Assembly (NCBI RefSeq): GCF_020150815.1
Contig: NZ_CP083723.1
Coordinates: 372,001 to 436,000 of the forward strand
Length of the DNA: 64,000 nt
DNA from: Haloprofundus salilacus
GTDB taxonomy: Archaea; Halobacteriota; Halobacteria; Halobacteriales; Haloferacaceae
Reading direction: 5' to 3'
Shown here: piece after piece, positions 42,845 through 51,500 of the stretch
Position numbering within the stretch: position 1 is the stretch's first letter
Layout: every line of letters starts with the position of its first letter
Program-made: the position numbers and the translations under genes
Notes under the pieces: model-generated
What the model saw: the letters and a program-made list of their open reading frames with translations, nothing else
Told to the model about the DNA's origin: nothing
Database searches by the model: none

Positions 42845-43831
42845 ATGGACAGGGCAACCGCAGGGTACGTTTCCATGGTGAGAGACGACCGCGTCGCCCG
42901 GAGCAAAGCGATACAACAGCGGACTGGAAAGACGTTCCACTTTGCGACGCGACTTCTCCCCCAGCGGGTCCGCAGTGCGACGTACGTCCTCTACGCATTC
43001 TTCCGACTGGCCGACGAGGTGGTCGACGACGCCGGCGACGCGACGCCCGACGAGCAACGAGCCGAACTTGAACGACTTCGCGCCGCCGCGCTCGGTGAGG
43101 CGGAGACGGACAATCCCGTGCTGTCGGCGTTCTCGGAGATGCGTGAACAGTACGGCATCGACGACGCGGACGTCAACAGGTTCGTCGACGCGATGTGCAC
43201 CGACATCACGAAGAGTCGATACGAGACGTACACGGATCTGGAGGCGTACATGGACGGCTCCGCGGCGGCCGTCGGTCGGATGATGACCGCCGTGATGGGC
43301 CCCGAAGAGCGTAACGAGGCGCTCCCGCACGCGACGAAACTCGGCGAGGCGTTCCAGATGTCAAACTTCCTGCGCGACGTGCGCGAGGACATCGACGAGC
43401 GGGACCGGATCTACCTCCCGCAGACGACGCTCGACGACCACGACGTGACGGAGACGCAGATTCGCCGCCACGAGCTCTCCGAGAGCTTTACCACCGCGAT
43501 GGAGTCGGAACTCCACCGGACGGAGGCGCTCTACCGCGAGGGCGTCGCCGGCATCAAGTACCTCCCCGAGGACTGCCAGTTCGCAGTGCTGCTGGCGGCG
43601 GTGCTGTACGCCGACCACCACCGACTTATCCGCGAGCGCAACTACGACGTGCTCTCGAAGACGCCGCAGTTGGGGACGCTCCGAAAACTGAGTTTACTCG
43701 CCCGGACGCGCTACCACTGGATGTGGACGAAAGACCCCGAAGCCGTCTTCTGGCGCGTCAGCTCCGTCTCGTACCGCGGGTCGGCGACTGCCGGACCGGG
43801 CGGCCGACCCGACCGACTGCCGACGCGCTGA
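42845..43831 (+). CDS. crtB: Phytoene synthase
   Basis: 328 residues; an ATG at 42875 (MVRDDRVARSKAIQ) is an equally good start. It condenses two geranylgeranyl-PP into phytoene. Both Asp-rich substrate motifs are present, DEVVDDAGDA near residue 57 and DVREDIDERDR near 178, with SNFLRDV between. It starts the bacterioruberin pathway continued by the genes at 43864-47358, which lie on the opposite strand and converge with it. A CCTTAACC box lies about 40 nt upstream. Confidence 0.95.
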   Translation: MDRATAGYVSMVRDDRVARSKAIQQRTGKTFHFATRLLPQRVRSATYVLYAFFRLADEVVDDAGDATPDEQRAELERLRAAALGEAETDNPVLSAFSEMREQYGIDDADVNRFVDAMCTDITKSRYETYTDLEAYMDGSAAAVGRMMTAVMGPEERNEALPHATKLGEAFQMSNFLRDVREDIDERDRIYLPQTTLDDHDVTETQIRRHELSESFTTAMESELHRTEALYREGVAGIKYLPEDCQFAVLLAAVLYADHHRLIRERNYDVLSKTPQLGTLRKLSLLARTRYHWMWTKDPEAVFWRVSSVSYRGSATAGPGGRPDRLPTR

Positions 43832-43863
43832 ACGCGTAAACGCTCTTCTTCCCGTAATCGAAC

Positions 43864-44736
43864 TCACCGAAGCCACGACGGCCTCAACAGCCCCGCGTTG
43901 AACCGGTCGGTCCGAAGCAGACCGACGCCAAAGAGTACCGCGACGGCCGCGGGAACGTAGTTGCCGAAAACGAGATTGACGCTCCCCCAGAGGATGACGA
44001 AACTCACGAGATCGTCGAGCATGAACTCGCAGCGCGACAGTCGCGCCAGCAGCGCGTGGCGGTCGAACGCCCAGTCGAGCGTGACGACTGCGACGGTGGC
44101 GCTGAGGACCCACCCCGCGTAGTTCGTGAGCGGGACGCCGTAGAAGCCGCCGTCGGGCGAGACGCCGGGGTACACCCAGAAGCCGAGCGCGACTGCGCCG
44201 GGGTCGAGCACCACGTCCATCGCCAGCACGGCCAGGACGACCGTCAGCGGGCGGACGAGCGCGTTCTCGGCGCGCTCGCCCAACAGCAGCAGACAGAGCA
44301 GGTACGAGTTCATCACCAGCGGGAGGAAGAAGATCGGCAACCCGAGGGGAATCCCCTCGACGGTCGGCCCGAGGTCGACGCCGTAGTGGAACTCGCCGTA
44401 GGGCCACCCCGTCTTCACGCCCGTGTACTCGATGGCGTACGCGTAGAGCGCAAGTCCCGAGACGCCCGCGACCGCCCGACGGTCGAACAGCGGCAGCGTC
44501 CCGACGACGAGCGGCGAGCGCATTACGGCCGTCCCGAGGAGGATGAGGAAGGCGTTGAACGCGAGGGGTGGCGGAAGAAGGCCGAGCCGACTCGCGACCA
44601 GCAGTACCCCGCCGACCAGCGGGAAGACGACCGAGATGGTGAACCGATTGTCGCGGATGAGTCGGTCGAGTCGCGCCTCCATCTCGCTTCGGGTCGACGG
44701 CAGTCGCTCGGAGACTGTCGACGCCGTATCAGCCAT
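43864..44736 (-). CDS. cruF: Bisanhydrobacterioruberin hydratase
   Basis: 290 residues, seven to eight membrane helices. It belongs to the carotenoid C-1',2' hydratase family (former DUF422), with AIEYTGVKTGWPYGEFHYGVDLGP (conserved E, G-x-Y) and MDVVLDPGAVALGFWVY. In Haloarcula and Haloferax it adds water to the C50 ends, the last step to bacterioruberin. It is the third gene of the crtD-lyeJ-cruF operon, overlapping lyeJ by eight bases. Confidence 0.93.
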   Translation of the reverse strand: MADTASTVSERLPSTRSEMEARLDRLIRDNRFTISVVFPLVGGVLLVASRLGLLPPPLAFNAFLILLGTAVMRSPLVVGTLPLFDRRAVAGVSGLALYAYAIEYTGVKTGWPYGEFHYGVDLGPTVEGIPLGLPIFFLPLVMNSYLLCLLLLGERAENALVRPLTVVLAVLAMDVVLDPGAVALGFWVYPGVSPDGGFYGVPLTNYAGWVLSATVAVVTLDWAFDRHALLARLSRCEFMLDDLVSFVILWGSVNLVFGNYVPAAVAVLFGVGLLRTDRFNAGLLRPSWLR

Positions 44737-45562
44737 ACAGCAACCTCCAGAGCGCGCCCATCGTGAGCACCATCCCGACGCCCGTGTTCAAAACGGGGTA
44801 CCACCAGTACGCCCGCGACACGTCGACGTCGGACCAGTAGATGGCGAAGACGACGACCGGATACGCGATGAGCAACAGGCCGATGCGGAGGTCGACGGCG
44901 GCGAACGCGAGCGCCGCGGCGAGCCAACAGCCCGCGCAGTAGGCGTACGTCCGCGCCTCGCCCAACACGGTCGCCGTCGTCCGAATGCCCGCCTCGCGGT
45001 CGGGTTCGATGTCGGGGATCGCCGAAAACGTGTGCATCCCCATCGTCCAGAGCCACCCGCCGAGCACGGCCGAAAGCGGCGGATTCTCGCCCGCGACGGC
45101 GGCGTAGGCGGCGACGCCGGGCAGTACGTACAGCCCGTTCGAAATCGAGTCGAGGAGGGGAGTGGTTTTGAACCTAAGCGGCGGGGCGCTGTACTCGATA
45201 GCGAGGAAGAAGTGCGCTGCCAGCCAGACCCACGCCACGCGTGGGGTCACCGCGAACAGCGCGAGACCGAGGAGACCGGAGACGACGACAACAGCGACGA
45301 CGACCGAGTCGCCGCCGAATCGGACTTCCTTGTCGTCTTTCTTCGGGTTCTTCGCGTCGATGTCGGCGTCGAACACGTCGTTGACGCCGTACAGCAGCAC
45401 GTTCCCCGGGACGAGGAAGTAGCCGAACAGCGCCAGCGCGAGCGGCGCAAACAGTTCTGAAACCGAGTCGGCTGCGAACGCGACGCCGACGACGACGGGT
45501 CCCGCGAGGTAGAACCAGAAGCGGGGGCGAGAGAGCTTCAGCAGGTAGCCGAGACGACCCAT
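44729..45562 (-). CDS. lyeJ: Lycopene elongase / UbiA-family prenyltransferase
   Basis: 277 residues with eight to nine membrane helices. The first Asp-rich motif YGVNDVFDADIDAKNPKKDD (about 68-87) and IPDIEPDREAG (about 190) bind the Mg-prenyl diphosphate. It adds dimethylallyl units to lycopene on the way to C50 carotenoids and hydrates the ends. Its ATG overlaps the crtD stop. Confidence 0.93.
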   Translation of the reverse strand: MGRLGYLLKLSRPRFWFYLAGPVVVGVAFAADSVSELFAPLALALFGYFLVPGNVLLYGVNDVFDADIDAKNPKKDDKEVRFGGDSVVVAVVVVSGLLGLALFAVTPRVAWVWLAAHFFLAIEYSAPPLRFKTTPLLDSISNGLYVLPGVAAYAAVAGENPPLSAVLGGWLWTMGMHTFSAIPDIEPDREAGIRTTATVLGEARTYAYCAGCWLAAALAFAAVDLRIGLLLIAYPVVVFAIYWSDVDVSRAYWWYPVLNTGVGMVLTMGALWRLLYG

Positions 45563-47358
45563 CAGTCGCTCGTTCGACCCGTCGACTCTCGTTCGGCCGG
45601 AGCCACGTCGCCCTCGGGTTCGCCGCCAGCCTCGGATTCGCCGCCGGCACCTGTGCCGGAGATGCCGGAACCGGCGTCGCCGTAGGCGGCGTCGTTCACT
45701 TCGCTAATTTCTCCGTCGGGCCGAACGATCTTGTCCTCGGCGTATTTAGACAGCCGGGCGTTGTCGCGCCCGGAGTGCCTCGCCATCGACTCGGCGGTGA
45801 GTCGACCGCTGATGAGACACATCGGGACGCCGATGCCGGGGGTCGTGTACGACCCGGTGAAGTAGAGACCCGGCACTTTCTTCGAGCGGTGCGGCGGCCG
45901 CAGCAGCGCCGTCTGGCGGAGCGTGTGCGCCATGCCGAGCGCCGTCCCCTGCTGGCTGTTGTAGCGCTCGGCGAAGTCGTCGACGCTGAACGACTTCTCG
46001 AAGACGATGCGGTCGCGCAGGTCGACGCCGGTGTTCTCGGCGATGTCTTCGAGCACGAGTTCGCGGAAGGAGTCGCGAATCTCGGTCGTGTCGTCCAGTC
46101 CGGCGGCGACGGGGACGAGGACGAACAGGTTGCTGTGGCCCTCCGGCGCGACGGAGTCGTCGGTTTTCGACGGGACGCAGAGGTAGTACGCCGGGTCGTC
46201 GGGCCACGAGTGGTCACCGAAGATCGTTTCGAAGTGCGGTTCCCAGTCGGTGGGGAGGACGAGCGTGTGGTGGGCCAACTCCTCGACGTCGCCTTCGACG
46301 CCGAGGTAGAGCAGGTACGCCGAGGGCGCGTACGTCCGCGAGTCCCAGTAGTCGGCATCGTACTGTCGTTTTTCGGGAGGGAGGAGTTCCTGTTCGGTGT
46401 GGGCGTAGTCGGCGTCGGAGACGACGAGGTCCGAGAGGTACTCCGCGCCGGACTCGGTGCGGACGACGAACCCCCCCTCGCGGCCCCGAATCTCGGTGAC
46501 TGCGTCGCCGGCGTGGAAGGTGACGCCGAGTTCCTCGGCGAGGTCGACTATCGCGTCGACGACGGCGGCGATGCCTCCCTCGGGGTAGTAGACGCCGAGT
46601 TCGAAGTCGACGTGGCTCATCAGGTTGTACAGCGCCGGGGTGTTCGACGGCGCACCGCCGAGAAACACCAGCGTGTACTGCATTATCTGCTGGAGTTTCG
46701 GATGGTCGAAGTACTCCTCGACGTGGCCCTGCATCGACCCGACGAGCGAGAGGCCCCACGAGTGGCGGAACACGTCGGTGTCGACGTAGTCGCGCAAGCG
46801 GGGACGGTCTTTATAGACGAAATGCTCCATCCCGATGCGGTAGTTTCGCTCGGCCTTTTCGAGGTACCGTTCGAGCGTCTCGCCCGCACCCTCCTCGTAA
46901 GAGTCGAACAGCAGTTTGTTCGTCTCCATGTCGGGAACGAGGTCCACGCGGTCGCCGTCCTTAAAGAAGATACGGTAGTGGGGGTCGAGTCGCTCGAGGT
47001 CGTAGTACTCCGTGGGCCGCTTCCCAAAGTAGCCGAAGAAGTCCTCGAACACGTCCGGCATCAGATACCACGACGGTCCCATATCGAAGCGGAAGCCGTC
47101 GGCTTCCAATCGACTGGCGCGTCCGCCGAGTTGCTCGTTTTTCTCCAACACGGTGACGTCGGCCCCGGCGTCTGCGAGGTAGCAGGCCGTCGAGAGACCG
47201 CCGAACCCGCTGCCGACTACGATGACGGACTGCCCCGACAGCGACGAGAGGTCGTCGCGGACGCGGTCGCGGTCGCCGTCGAGACCCGACCCGAACCGCC
47301 GTCCGGCGTCCGCGGCGGGGGCGTCGGCGTCGACGTCGCCGGTCGATGGGAAGGTCAT
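45562..47358 (-). CDS. crtD: Carotenoid 3,4-desaturase / phytoene desaturase family
   Basis: 598 residues, longer than most CrtI-type enzymes because of about 40 extra acidic residues before the flavin motif and a Gly/Glu/Ser-rich tail. The FAD Rossmann motif VIVVGSGFGGLSTACYLADA begins near residue 44, and the conserved C-terminal GLYFTGSYTTPGIGVPMCL lies near 510. In this operon position it is the 3,4-desaturase of bacterioruberin synthesis; the phytoene-to-lycopene desaturase may be elsewhere or the same enzyme. A leaderless promoter precedes it. Confidence 0.92.
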   Translation of the reverse strand: MTFPSTGDVDADAPAADAGRRFGSGLDGDRDRVRDDLSSLSGQSVIVVGSGFGGLSTACYLADAGADVTVLEKNEQLGGRASRLEADGFRFDMGPSWYLMPDVFEDFFGYFGKRPTEYYDLERLDPHYRIFFKDGDRVDLVPDMETNKLLFDSYEEGAGETLERYLEKAERNYRIGMEHFVYKDRPRLRDYVDTDVFRHSWGLSLVGSMQGHVEEYFDHPKLQQIMQYTLVFLGGAPSNTPALYNLMSHVDFELGVYYPEGGIAAVVDAIVDLAEELGVTFHAGDAVTEIRGREGGFVVRTESGAEYLSDLVVSDADYAHTEQELLPPEKRQYDADYWDSRTYAPSAYLLYLGVEGDVEELAHHTLVLPTDWEPHFETIFGDHSWPDDPAYYLCVPSKTDDSVAPEGHSNLFVLVPVAAGLDDTTEIRDSFRELVLEDIAENTGVDLRDRIVFEKSFSVDDFAERYNSQQGTALGMAHTLRQTALLRPPHRSKKVPGLYFTGSYTTPGIGVPMCLISGRLTAESMARHSGRDNARLSKYAEDKIVRPDGEISEVNDAAYGDAGSGISGTGAGGESEAGGEPEGDVAPAERESTGRTSD

Positions 47359-47382
47359 GACACGTACTAGAAGCGTTCAGAG

Positions 47383-47390
47383 CATAAAAC
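47383..47390 (-). promoter_or_regulatory. TATA box of the crtD operon
   Basis: On the minus strand GTTTTATG lies 25-32 nt before the ATG at 47358, giving a leaderless crtD-lyeJ-cruF transcript. Confidence 0.55.
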
Positions 47391-47521
47391 GACTGACTGT
47401 GTCACTGTCGCACGGTTTCGGTTACGCGGAACCGAACCGTGGCGGCAACTCCTCGCTGGCTTGCGATGCCGACATCCCTCCGACCTACGACGCTGACTCC
47501 CCGCCGGCCTATGACGCCGAT

Positions 47522-47962
47522 CTACGACGCCGACTCGCCGTCTTCCGACCTGCTCGTCGTCTCGTCGACGACCTCTCGAAGCGCCTCGATGACGGGAGTC
47601 ACCGGCTCGTCGGGAGCTAGCGCGAGAAAGATTCCCTCCCGGTCGAAGTAGACGCGGAGGAACTTGAGGTAGTTCATCGCCGTCGTCACGTAGTCGACGC
47701 GGTCGGCTATCGGGAACAGCTCCTCGGTCAACAGCTCTATCTCGGCGAAGTCGATGCCGGCGTAGTCGTGTATCTGGTCGAAGTGCGCGAGCATCTGCTC
47801 TTCGTCGCGGTAGAACGTGAGCGTGACGTCGTCGACGTGGAGCAGTTCGTACGCTTCCGGCGTGTAAACGGCCAACGAGTAGATCGGCCCGTCGGCGGCT
47901 CCGCGGGCAGCCCGAACGACGGCGTCGGCGTCGAACGTTACGATATCGGAACCGTGCGGCAT
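47522..47962 (-). CDS. Conserved haloarchaeal protein, function unknown
   Basis: 146 residues, acidic and soluble. VTFDADAVVRAARGAADGPI, YSLAVYTPEAYELLHVDDVTL, then FDQIHDYAGIDFAEIEL and a C-terminal YFDREGIFLALAPDEP are its most regular parts. I do not recognise a characterised family. A CCTTTTGT box 23-30 nt before the ATG (47985-47992) suggests a leaderless transcript. Confidence 0.75.
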   Translation of the reverse strand: MPHGSDIVTFDADAVVRAARGAADGPIYSLAVYTPEAYELLHVDDVTLTFYRDEEQMLAHFDQIHDYAGIDFAEIELLTEELFPIADRVDYVTTAMNYLKFLRVYFDREGIFLALAPDEPVTPVIEALREVVDETTSRSEDGESAS

Positions 47963-48020
47963 ACCATCACGGATACGGCCACCGACAAAAGGATACGCAT
48001 CTCTCCGCGCCGGAGACGCA

Positions 48021-48028
48021 CCTTTAGG
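48021..48028 (+). promoter_or_regulatory. TATA box of the SDR gene
   Basis: CCTTTAGG lies 24-31 nt before the ATG at 48052 and decides for that start over the in-frame TTG/ATG-like codon at 48028. Confidence 0.45.
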
Positions 48029-48051
48029 TGTTCGTCCACGAACCGAAAACC

Positions 48052-48744
48052 ATGGACGAGAAGACGGTGGTCGTTACGGGTGCGAGTCGGGGAATCGGGC
48101 GGAGCGTCGCAGCGGCGTTCGCCGCCGAAGGGGCGTATGTCGTCGCCTGCGCCCGCGACGAGGAGGCGCTGGCGGAACTCACCGACGAAGTCGATGAGAG
48201 TGGCGGAACGATACTCACCGAACGCGCCGACGTGCGCGACGAGTTCGACATGGAGCGGCTGATGGAGCGGGCGGCGCGCGAGGGCGGACCGATAGACGTG
48301 CTCGTCACCTGCGCGGGCGTCAACCACGGCACACCCGGCGAGATGCCGACCGCCGAGGAGTCGTACGCGCGCTTCGACGACACGATGCGGACGAACGTCC
48401 GCGGGGTGTTCGCGGCGGTCAAGGAGGCGGTCCCCCATATGGCCGACGACGCCCGAGTGCTGGTTCCCTCCGGGTCGGTCGCCCGCGAGGCGAAAGCCGG
48501 GATGGGCGCGTACGCCGTCTCCAAAGCCGCTAGCGAGGCGCTGTCTCGGGGGTTCTCCGCCGACCTGCCGCAGACCGTTGGCGTCGTCGACCCGGGTCTC
48601 GTCGCCACCGACCTCACCGACGGACAGGGCCGCGACCCCGGCGACACGGCGGCGATGTTCGTCTGGGCGGCGACCGAGGCGGACGCCGCAGATCTCGACG
48701 GCGAGATTCTCGACCTGCGGACGTGGAAGAAGGCGACGCGGTGA
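48052..48744 (+). CDS. Short-chain dehydrogenase/reductase
   Basis: 230 residues. The NAD(P)-binding VVVTGASRGIGRSVAAAFA starts at residue 7, CAGVN follows, and the catalytic Ser-Tyr-Lys triad is in VPSGSVAREAK and AYAVSKAA. The substrate cannot be read. There is no neighbouring pathway gene; the crt cluster is 0.7 kb away on the other strand. Confidence 0.92.
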   Translation: MDEKTVVVTGASRGIGRSVAAAFAAEGAYVVACARDEEALAELTDEVDESGGTILTERADVRDEFDMERLMERAAREGGPIDVLVTCAGVNHGTPGEMPTAEESYARFDDTMRTNVRGVFAAVKEAVPHMADDARVLVPSGSVAREAKAGMGAYAVSKAASEALSRGFSADLPQTVGVVDPGLVATDLTDGQGRDPGDTAAMFVWAATEADAADLDGEILDLRTWKKATR

Positions 48745-48834
48745 GGCAGTGGTGACTTCGGCGGCGGCGGTGACGCGGTGAGGCGGCGACGCGGCCGAAC
48801 TCGGGTGGGGACCTCCTCCGAGAACCGACGGCCA

Positions 48835-48840
48835 TATTAA
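48835..48840 (+). promoter_or_regulatory. TATA box of the ZIP transporter gene
   Basis: TATTAA lies 23-28 nt before the GTG at 48863. Confidence 0.5.
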
Positions 48841-48862
48841 TCTCAGTCTCCCGGTTCACAAC

Positions 48863-49687
48863 GTGCAACGACGCTCGGCGATAGGAATTGGTTCGGTCGC
48901 GCTGTTGGTCGGTCTCTCAGCGCTCGCGCTGCGGCGCGGCGCGACAGACCTCCTCGTCATTTCGTGGGTGGCGTTTCTCGCCATGGCCGTCGCGGGATGG
49001 CTCGGCGCGCGGCGAACCGAAGAGCGCGCGGGCGCCCTCGTCTGGGGCTACGGTCTCGCCAGTGGCGCGATGATAACCAGCGCGGCCGTCTTTCTGCTCC
49101 CGCAGGCAATCGGCGTCAGCGGCGACGTCCCGCAGTACGGCGGGTTCGGCGTCGCGCTCGGCCTGCTCGTCGGCTTCGGCTCACACACCGTCGGCCACCG
49201 TCTCGCCCACCTCGACCTGCCGTTGGATCGGACCGTGACGGAACTGTCGGCGCACGCGCTCTCGGCGGGCGCCATCATCGGTATCGTCTACGGCAACATG
49301 GAGGTCGGCTTGACGCTCGGCCTCGCCATCGTCTCGCACAAAGGTCCGGCAGGGTACGCCGCCGCGACGCGACTACGCCGCGCCGGTCGCGAGTGGTCAG
49401 TACTGTTGCTCCCCGCGGCGGGTGTCGGTCTCGCGGCCATCCTGTCGAGCATCGTCGTCCTTCCGGCGACGCCCGCGGTGCGGGGCGTCGTCTTCGGGTT
49501 CGCCGCGGGCGTCTTCCTCCACGTGGCGATGGACTTCCTTCCTCGGTGCGAACTCGGCAGTGAGATTCACGAGGCACTCAGCGTCGATGGCGACGCCCAC
49601 GCGCTGCTCGACCGCCTCCGCGTCCACGCCGTGGCGAGCACGTCTCTCGGCGGCCTCACCGTCTTCGCGGCGTGGGTCGCGCTCTGA
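48863..49687 (+). CDS. ZIP-family metal transporter
   Basis: 274 residues from a GTG start. About eight membrane helices are visible. The metal-binding helices are recognisable: ELSAHALSAGAIIGIVYGNM, VGLTLGLAIVSHKGPAGYA, and FAAGVFLHVAMDFLPRCELG, with His, Asp and Glu residues. The family moves zinc or related divalent metals into the cytoplasm. A second metal transporter operon with NikR lies 7 kb to the right, but nothing links the two directly. Confidence 0.88.
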   Translation: MQRRSAIGIGSVALLVGLSALALRRGATDLLVISWVAFLAMAVAGWLGARRTEERAGALVWGYGLASGAMITSAAVFLLPQAIGVSGDVPQYGGFGVALGLLVGFGSHTVGHRLAHLDLPLDRTVTELSAHALSAGAIIGIVYGNMEVGLTLGLAIVSHKGPAGYAAATRLRRAGREWSVLLLPAAGVGLAAILSSIVVLPATPAVRGVVFGFAAGVFLHVAMDFLPRCELGSEIHEALSVDGDAHALLDRLRVHAVASTSLGGLTVFAAWVAL

Positions 49688-49707
49688 GCTCGGTTCGAGG
49701 CGGCGGA

Positions 49708-49974
49708 TCAGAAGTCGAGACCGAGCGGCCACTCGCAGGAGGGACAGGTGAACGCTATCGAGATTTTCTCGGGGTCGCGACCGTCGAAGAACGTCGGTTC
49801 GTACGACGAGAGCACCGCGTAGTGACCGCACTCGGGGCACTCCTCGGTGAGTTCCGCGAGGATGTCCTCGCGAATCAGTTCGACCGCCGCGTCCTTCTCG
49901 CTTCGGGGGACGGCGATGGCGCACTCGCGCTGCCGCTTCGTTCGCGGGTCCATCGCGCCCGTCGTCGGGTCCAT
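49708..49974 (-). CDS. Small zinc-ribbon protein
   Basis: 88 residues. Two C-x2-C pairs (CPECGHYAVL and CPSCEWPLGLDF) are about 25 residues apart and can form one zinc ribbon; the N-terminus is a helix with many charges. The ATG at 49974 is preceded by CCTATGAG about 27-33 nt upstream; the ATG at 49953 is the alternative. Function unknown. Confidence 0.75.
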   Translation of the reverse strand: MDPTTGAMDPRTKRQRECAIAVPRSEKDAAVELIREDILAELTEECPECGHYAVLSSYEPTFFDGRDPEKISIAFTCPSCEWPLGLDF

Positions 49975-50067
49975 GGTGGTGGGGTCGGCGGGCCACTCAT
50001 AGGCTTTCTGGAGTGTCTCGTGTTGGTGAGTCGATGAAACTTCGAGCGAAAACGGCGAGTCTGCCGG

Positions 50068-50406
50068 TCAGTCCAGCCGTCGAAGCTGCAGCGAGATGCC
50101 GCCGACGCAAAGCAGCAGCACGACGAGGTTGAACGCGCCGCGGAAGAAGATTCGGTACTCCGAGGCGACCCATCGATCAATAACGCCGCCGACGGCAGTG
50201 TACAGTTGTATCGACGCGACGAGCGCGAACAGTACCAGCACCGCCAAGGCGGCGTAGTTGAGCAGCGTCCGCACGTTGCGGCCCGACCGGCCGACGGTGG
50301 CGTCCGCGCTCGTCTCGCTGCCCGCGTTCGTTCCACCGTCAGTTCGTTCTGGGGGGTTATCGTCTGCGTTCATCTCTGTAATCGTGTGTTCGTCGGGTTC
50401 GCTCAT
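50068..50406 (-). CDS. Small two-helix membrane protein, partner of the upstream PGF-CTERM protein
   Basis: 112 residues. An acidic, Thr/Glu-rich disordered N-terminus (1-42) is followed by two membrane helices (about 46-68 and 85-105). It starts in the ATGA overlap with the upstream stop, so the two genes are translated together. I recognise no family function. Confidence 0.75.
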   Translation of the reverse strand: MSEPDEHTITEMNADDNPPERTDGGTNAGSETSADATVGRSGRNVRTLLNYAALAVLVLFALVASIQLYTAVGGVIDRWVASEYRIFFRGAFNLVVLLLCVGGISLQLRRLD

Positions 50407-51413
50407 GCGGACCGCCTCCGGGTGAGGAGCGTCGCCGCGAGGAGGGCGACGACGCCGGCGACGACGCCGAACCCGGGCGTGTCGGTTGACGTCGTCCGTT
50501 CTACGCCTCTGCCGTCGTCGTAGCCGCCGTTACCGTCGTTGGACTCGAAGTCCTCCACCTCAAACTCGACTTCCCGCTCGGTGACGTTCGGACTGATGCG
50601 CTCGGTCGGGTCGAGGTTCGCCACACTCTGTGCGGAGTCGACGTGGACGTCGTCGCGCCAGAGGATGGCGTCGACGTAGTAGTTGTACTCGTCGGGCACC
50701 GTCACGGAGGCGTCGGCGGTCGATGTTCGCCCGGCACGAATCTCGCCGACGGGGACGGTGACCCGGTCGGCGACGACGTTCGACTCCGCCTGTCGGACGA
50801 CGAACGTCACTTCGAGGTCGCCGGTCGGTTCGTCGCCGCCGTTGGTCAGCGCCGCCGAGAGGTCGAGGCTCACCCGATCGCCGTCGGCGGACCCGACGGC
50901 GACGGAGACGGGTTGCAGCCCCGTCGACTCCGCGAAGGCCACGTTCGACTCCGCGTATGGAGGCGTGAGCGCTTCGAGGCCGCTGACGCGTCTACTCGCG
51001 CGGTCGACTCGCTCGCCGTCGCGGTATACAACAGTCTCTATCTCGTAGCCGCCCTCGCGGGCGACGGTGAGGTTAGCGCGGACGGGCGTCTCGCGGTCGC
51101 CAGTGAGCGTGCCCACGTCGACGCTGCGACTCGTCTCGACGAGATTCGACTCGCTGTCGGCTGCGCGGAACAGTACGGTGACGTTCTCGGTGGGGTTCCC
51201 CCAGTGGCTGAGTCTGGCTTCGACGACCAACGTGGCCGTCTCGCCTGTCGCGTCGCCAGGGGTGATGGGGACTTCCTCGACCTGCACGGGACCGGGACGG
51301 AGCGGCCCATCGTCGGTCGGGTCGGCGAGAGCACCGGGGACCACCGCGGCGGCGACGAGCGACGCCGCGACCACGACGGCGGCCGCGGCGACGAACGCCG
51401 TTTCACGGTTCAT
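50403..51413 (-). CDS. Exported DUF7490-like surface protein with PGF-CTERM anchor
   Basis: 336 residues. A Sec-type signal with a long hydrophobic stretch (residues 5-28) is followed by two or three beta-sandwich repeats (VTVLFRAADSESNLVETSRS, and VTFVVRQAESNVVADRVTVP). The end, TDTPGFGVVAGVVALLAATL then RRR, is the PGF-CTERM signal that archaeosortase A removes while attaching a lipid. The repeats look like cell-surface adhesion-type domains. Ligand unknown. Translation continues into the small membrane protein. Confidence 0.85.
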   Translation of the reverse strand: MNRETAFVAAAAVVVAASLVAAAVVPGALADPTDDGPLRPGPVQVEEVPITPGDATGETATLVVEARLSHWGNPTENVTVLFRAADSESNLVETSRSVDVGTLTGDRETPVRANLTVAREGGYEIETVVYRDGERVDRASRRVSGLEALTPPYAESNVAFAESTGLQPVSVAVGSADGDRVSLDLSAALTNGGDEPTGDLEVTFVVRQAESNVVADRVTVPVGEIRAGRTSTADASVTVPDEYNYYVDAILWRDDVHVDSAQSVANLDPTERISPNVTEREVEFEVEDFESNDGNGGYDDGRGVERTTSTDTPGFGVVAGVVALLAATLLTRRRSA

Positions 51414-51421
51414 GTCACGGC

Positions 51422-51433
51422 GGACACGTGTCC
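51422..51433. promoter_or_regulatory. Perfect 12-bp palindrome GGACACGTGTCC at the PGF-CTERM gene promoter
   Basis: The dyad lies between the TATA box (51436-51442) and the ATG at 51413, where transcription should start, so a bound dimer would block initiation. The central CACGTG is a common dyad core. Whether it is used is unknown. Confidence 0.45.
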
Positions 51434-51435
51434 AC

Positions 51436-51442
51436 GTTAAAT
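51436..51442 (-). promoter_or_regulatory. TATA box of the PGF-CTERM gene
   Basis: On the minus strand ATTTAAC lies 23-29 nt before the ATG at 51413. Confidence 0.5.
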
Positions 51443-51500
51443 GTTTTGTGTAGTTTCGCCGTGAAAAGAGCAGACAGTGTGAGGCGGCGTGGCTGGGGGT

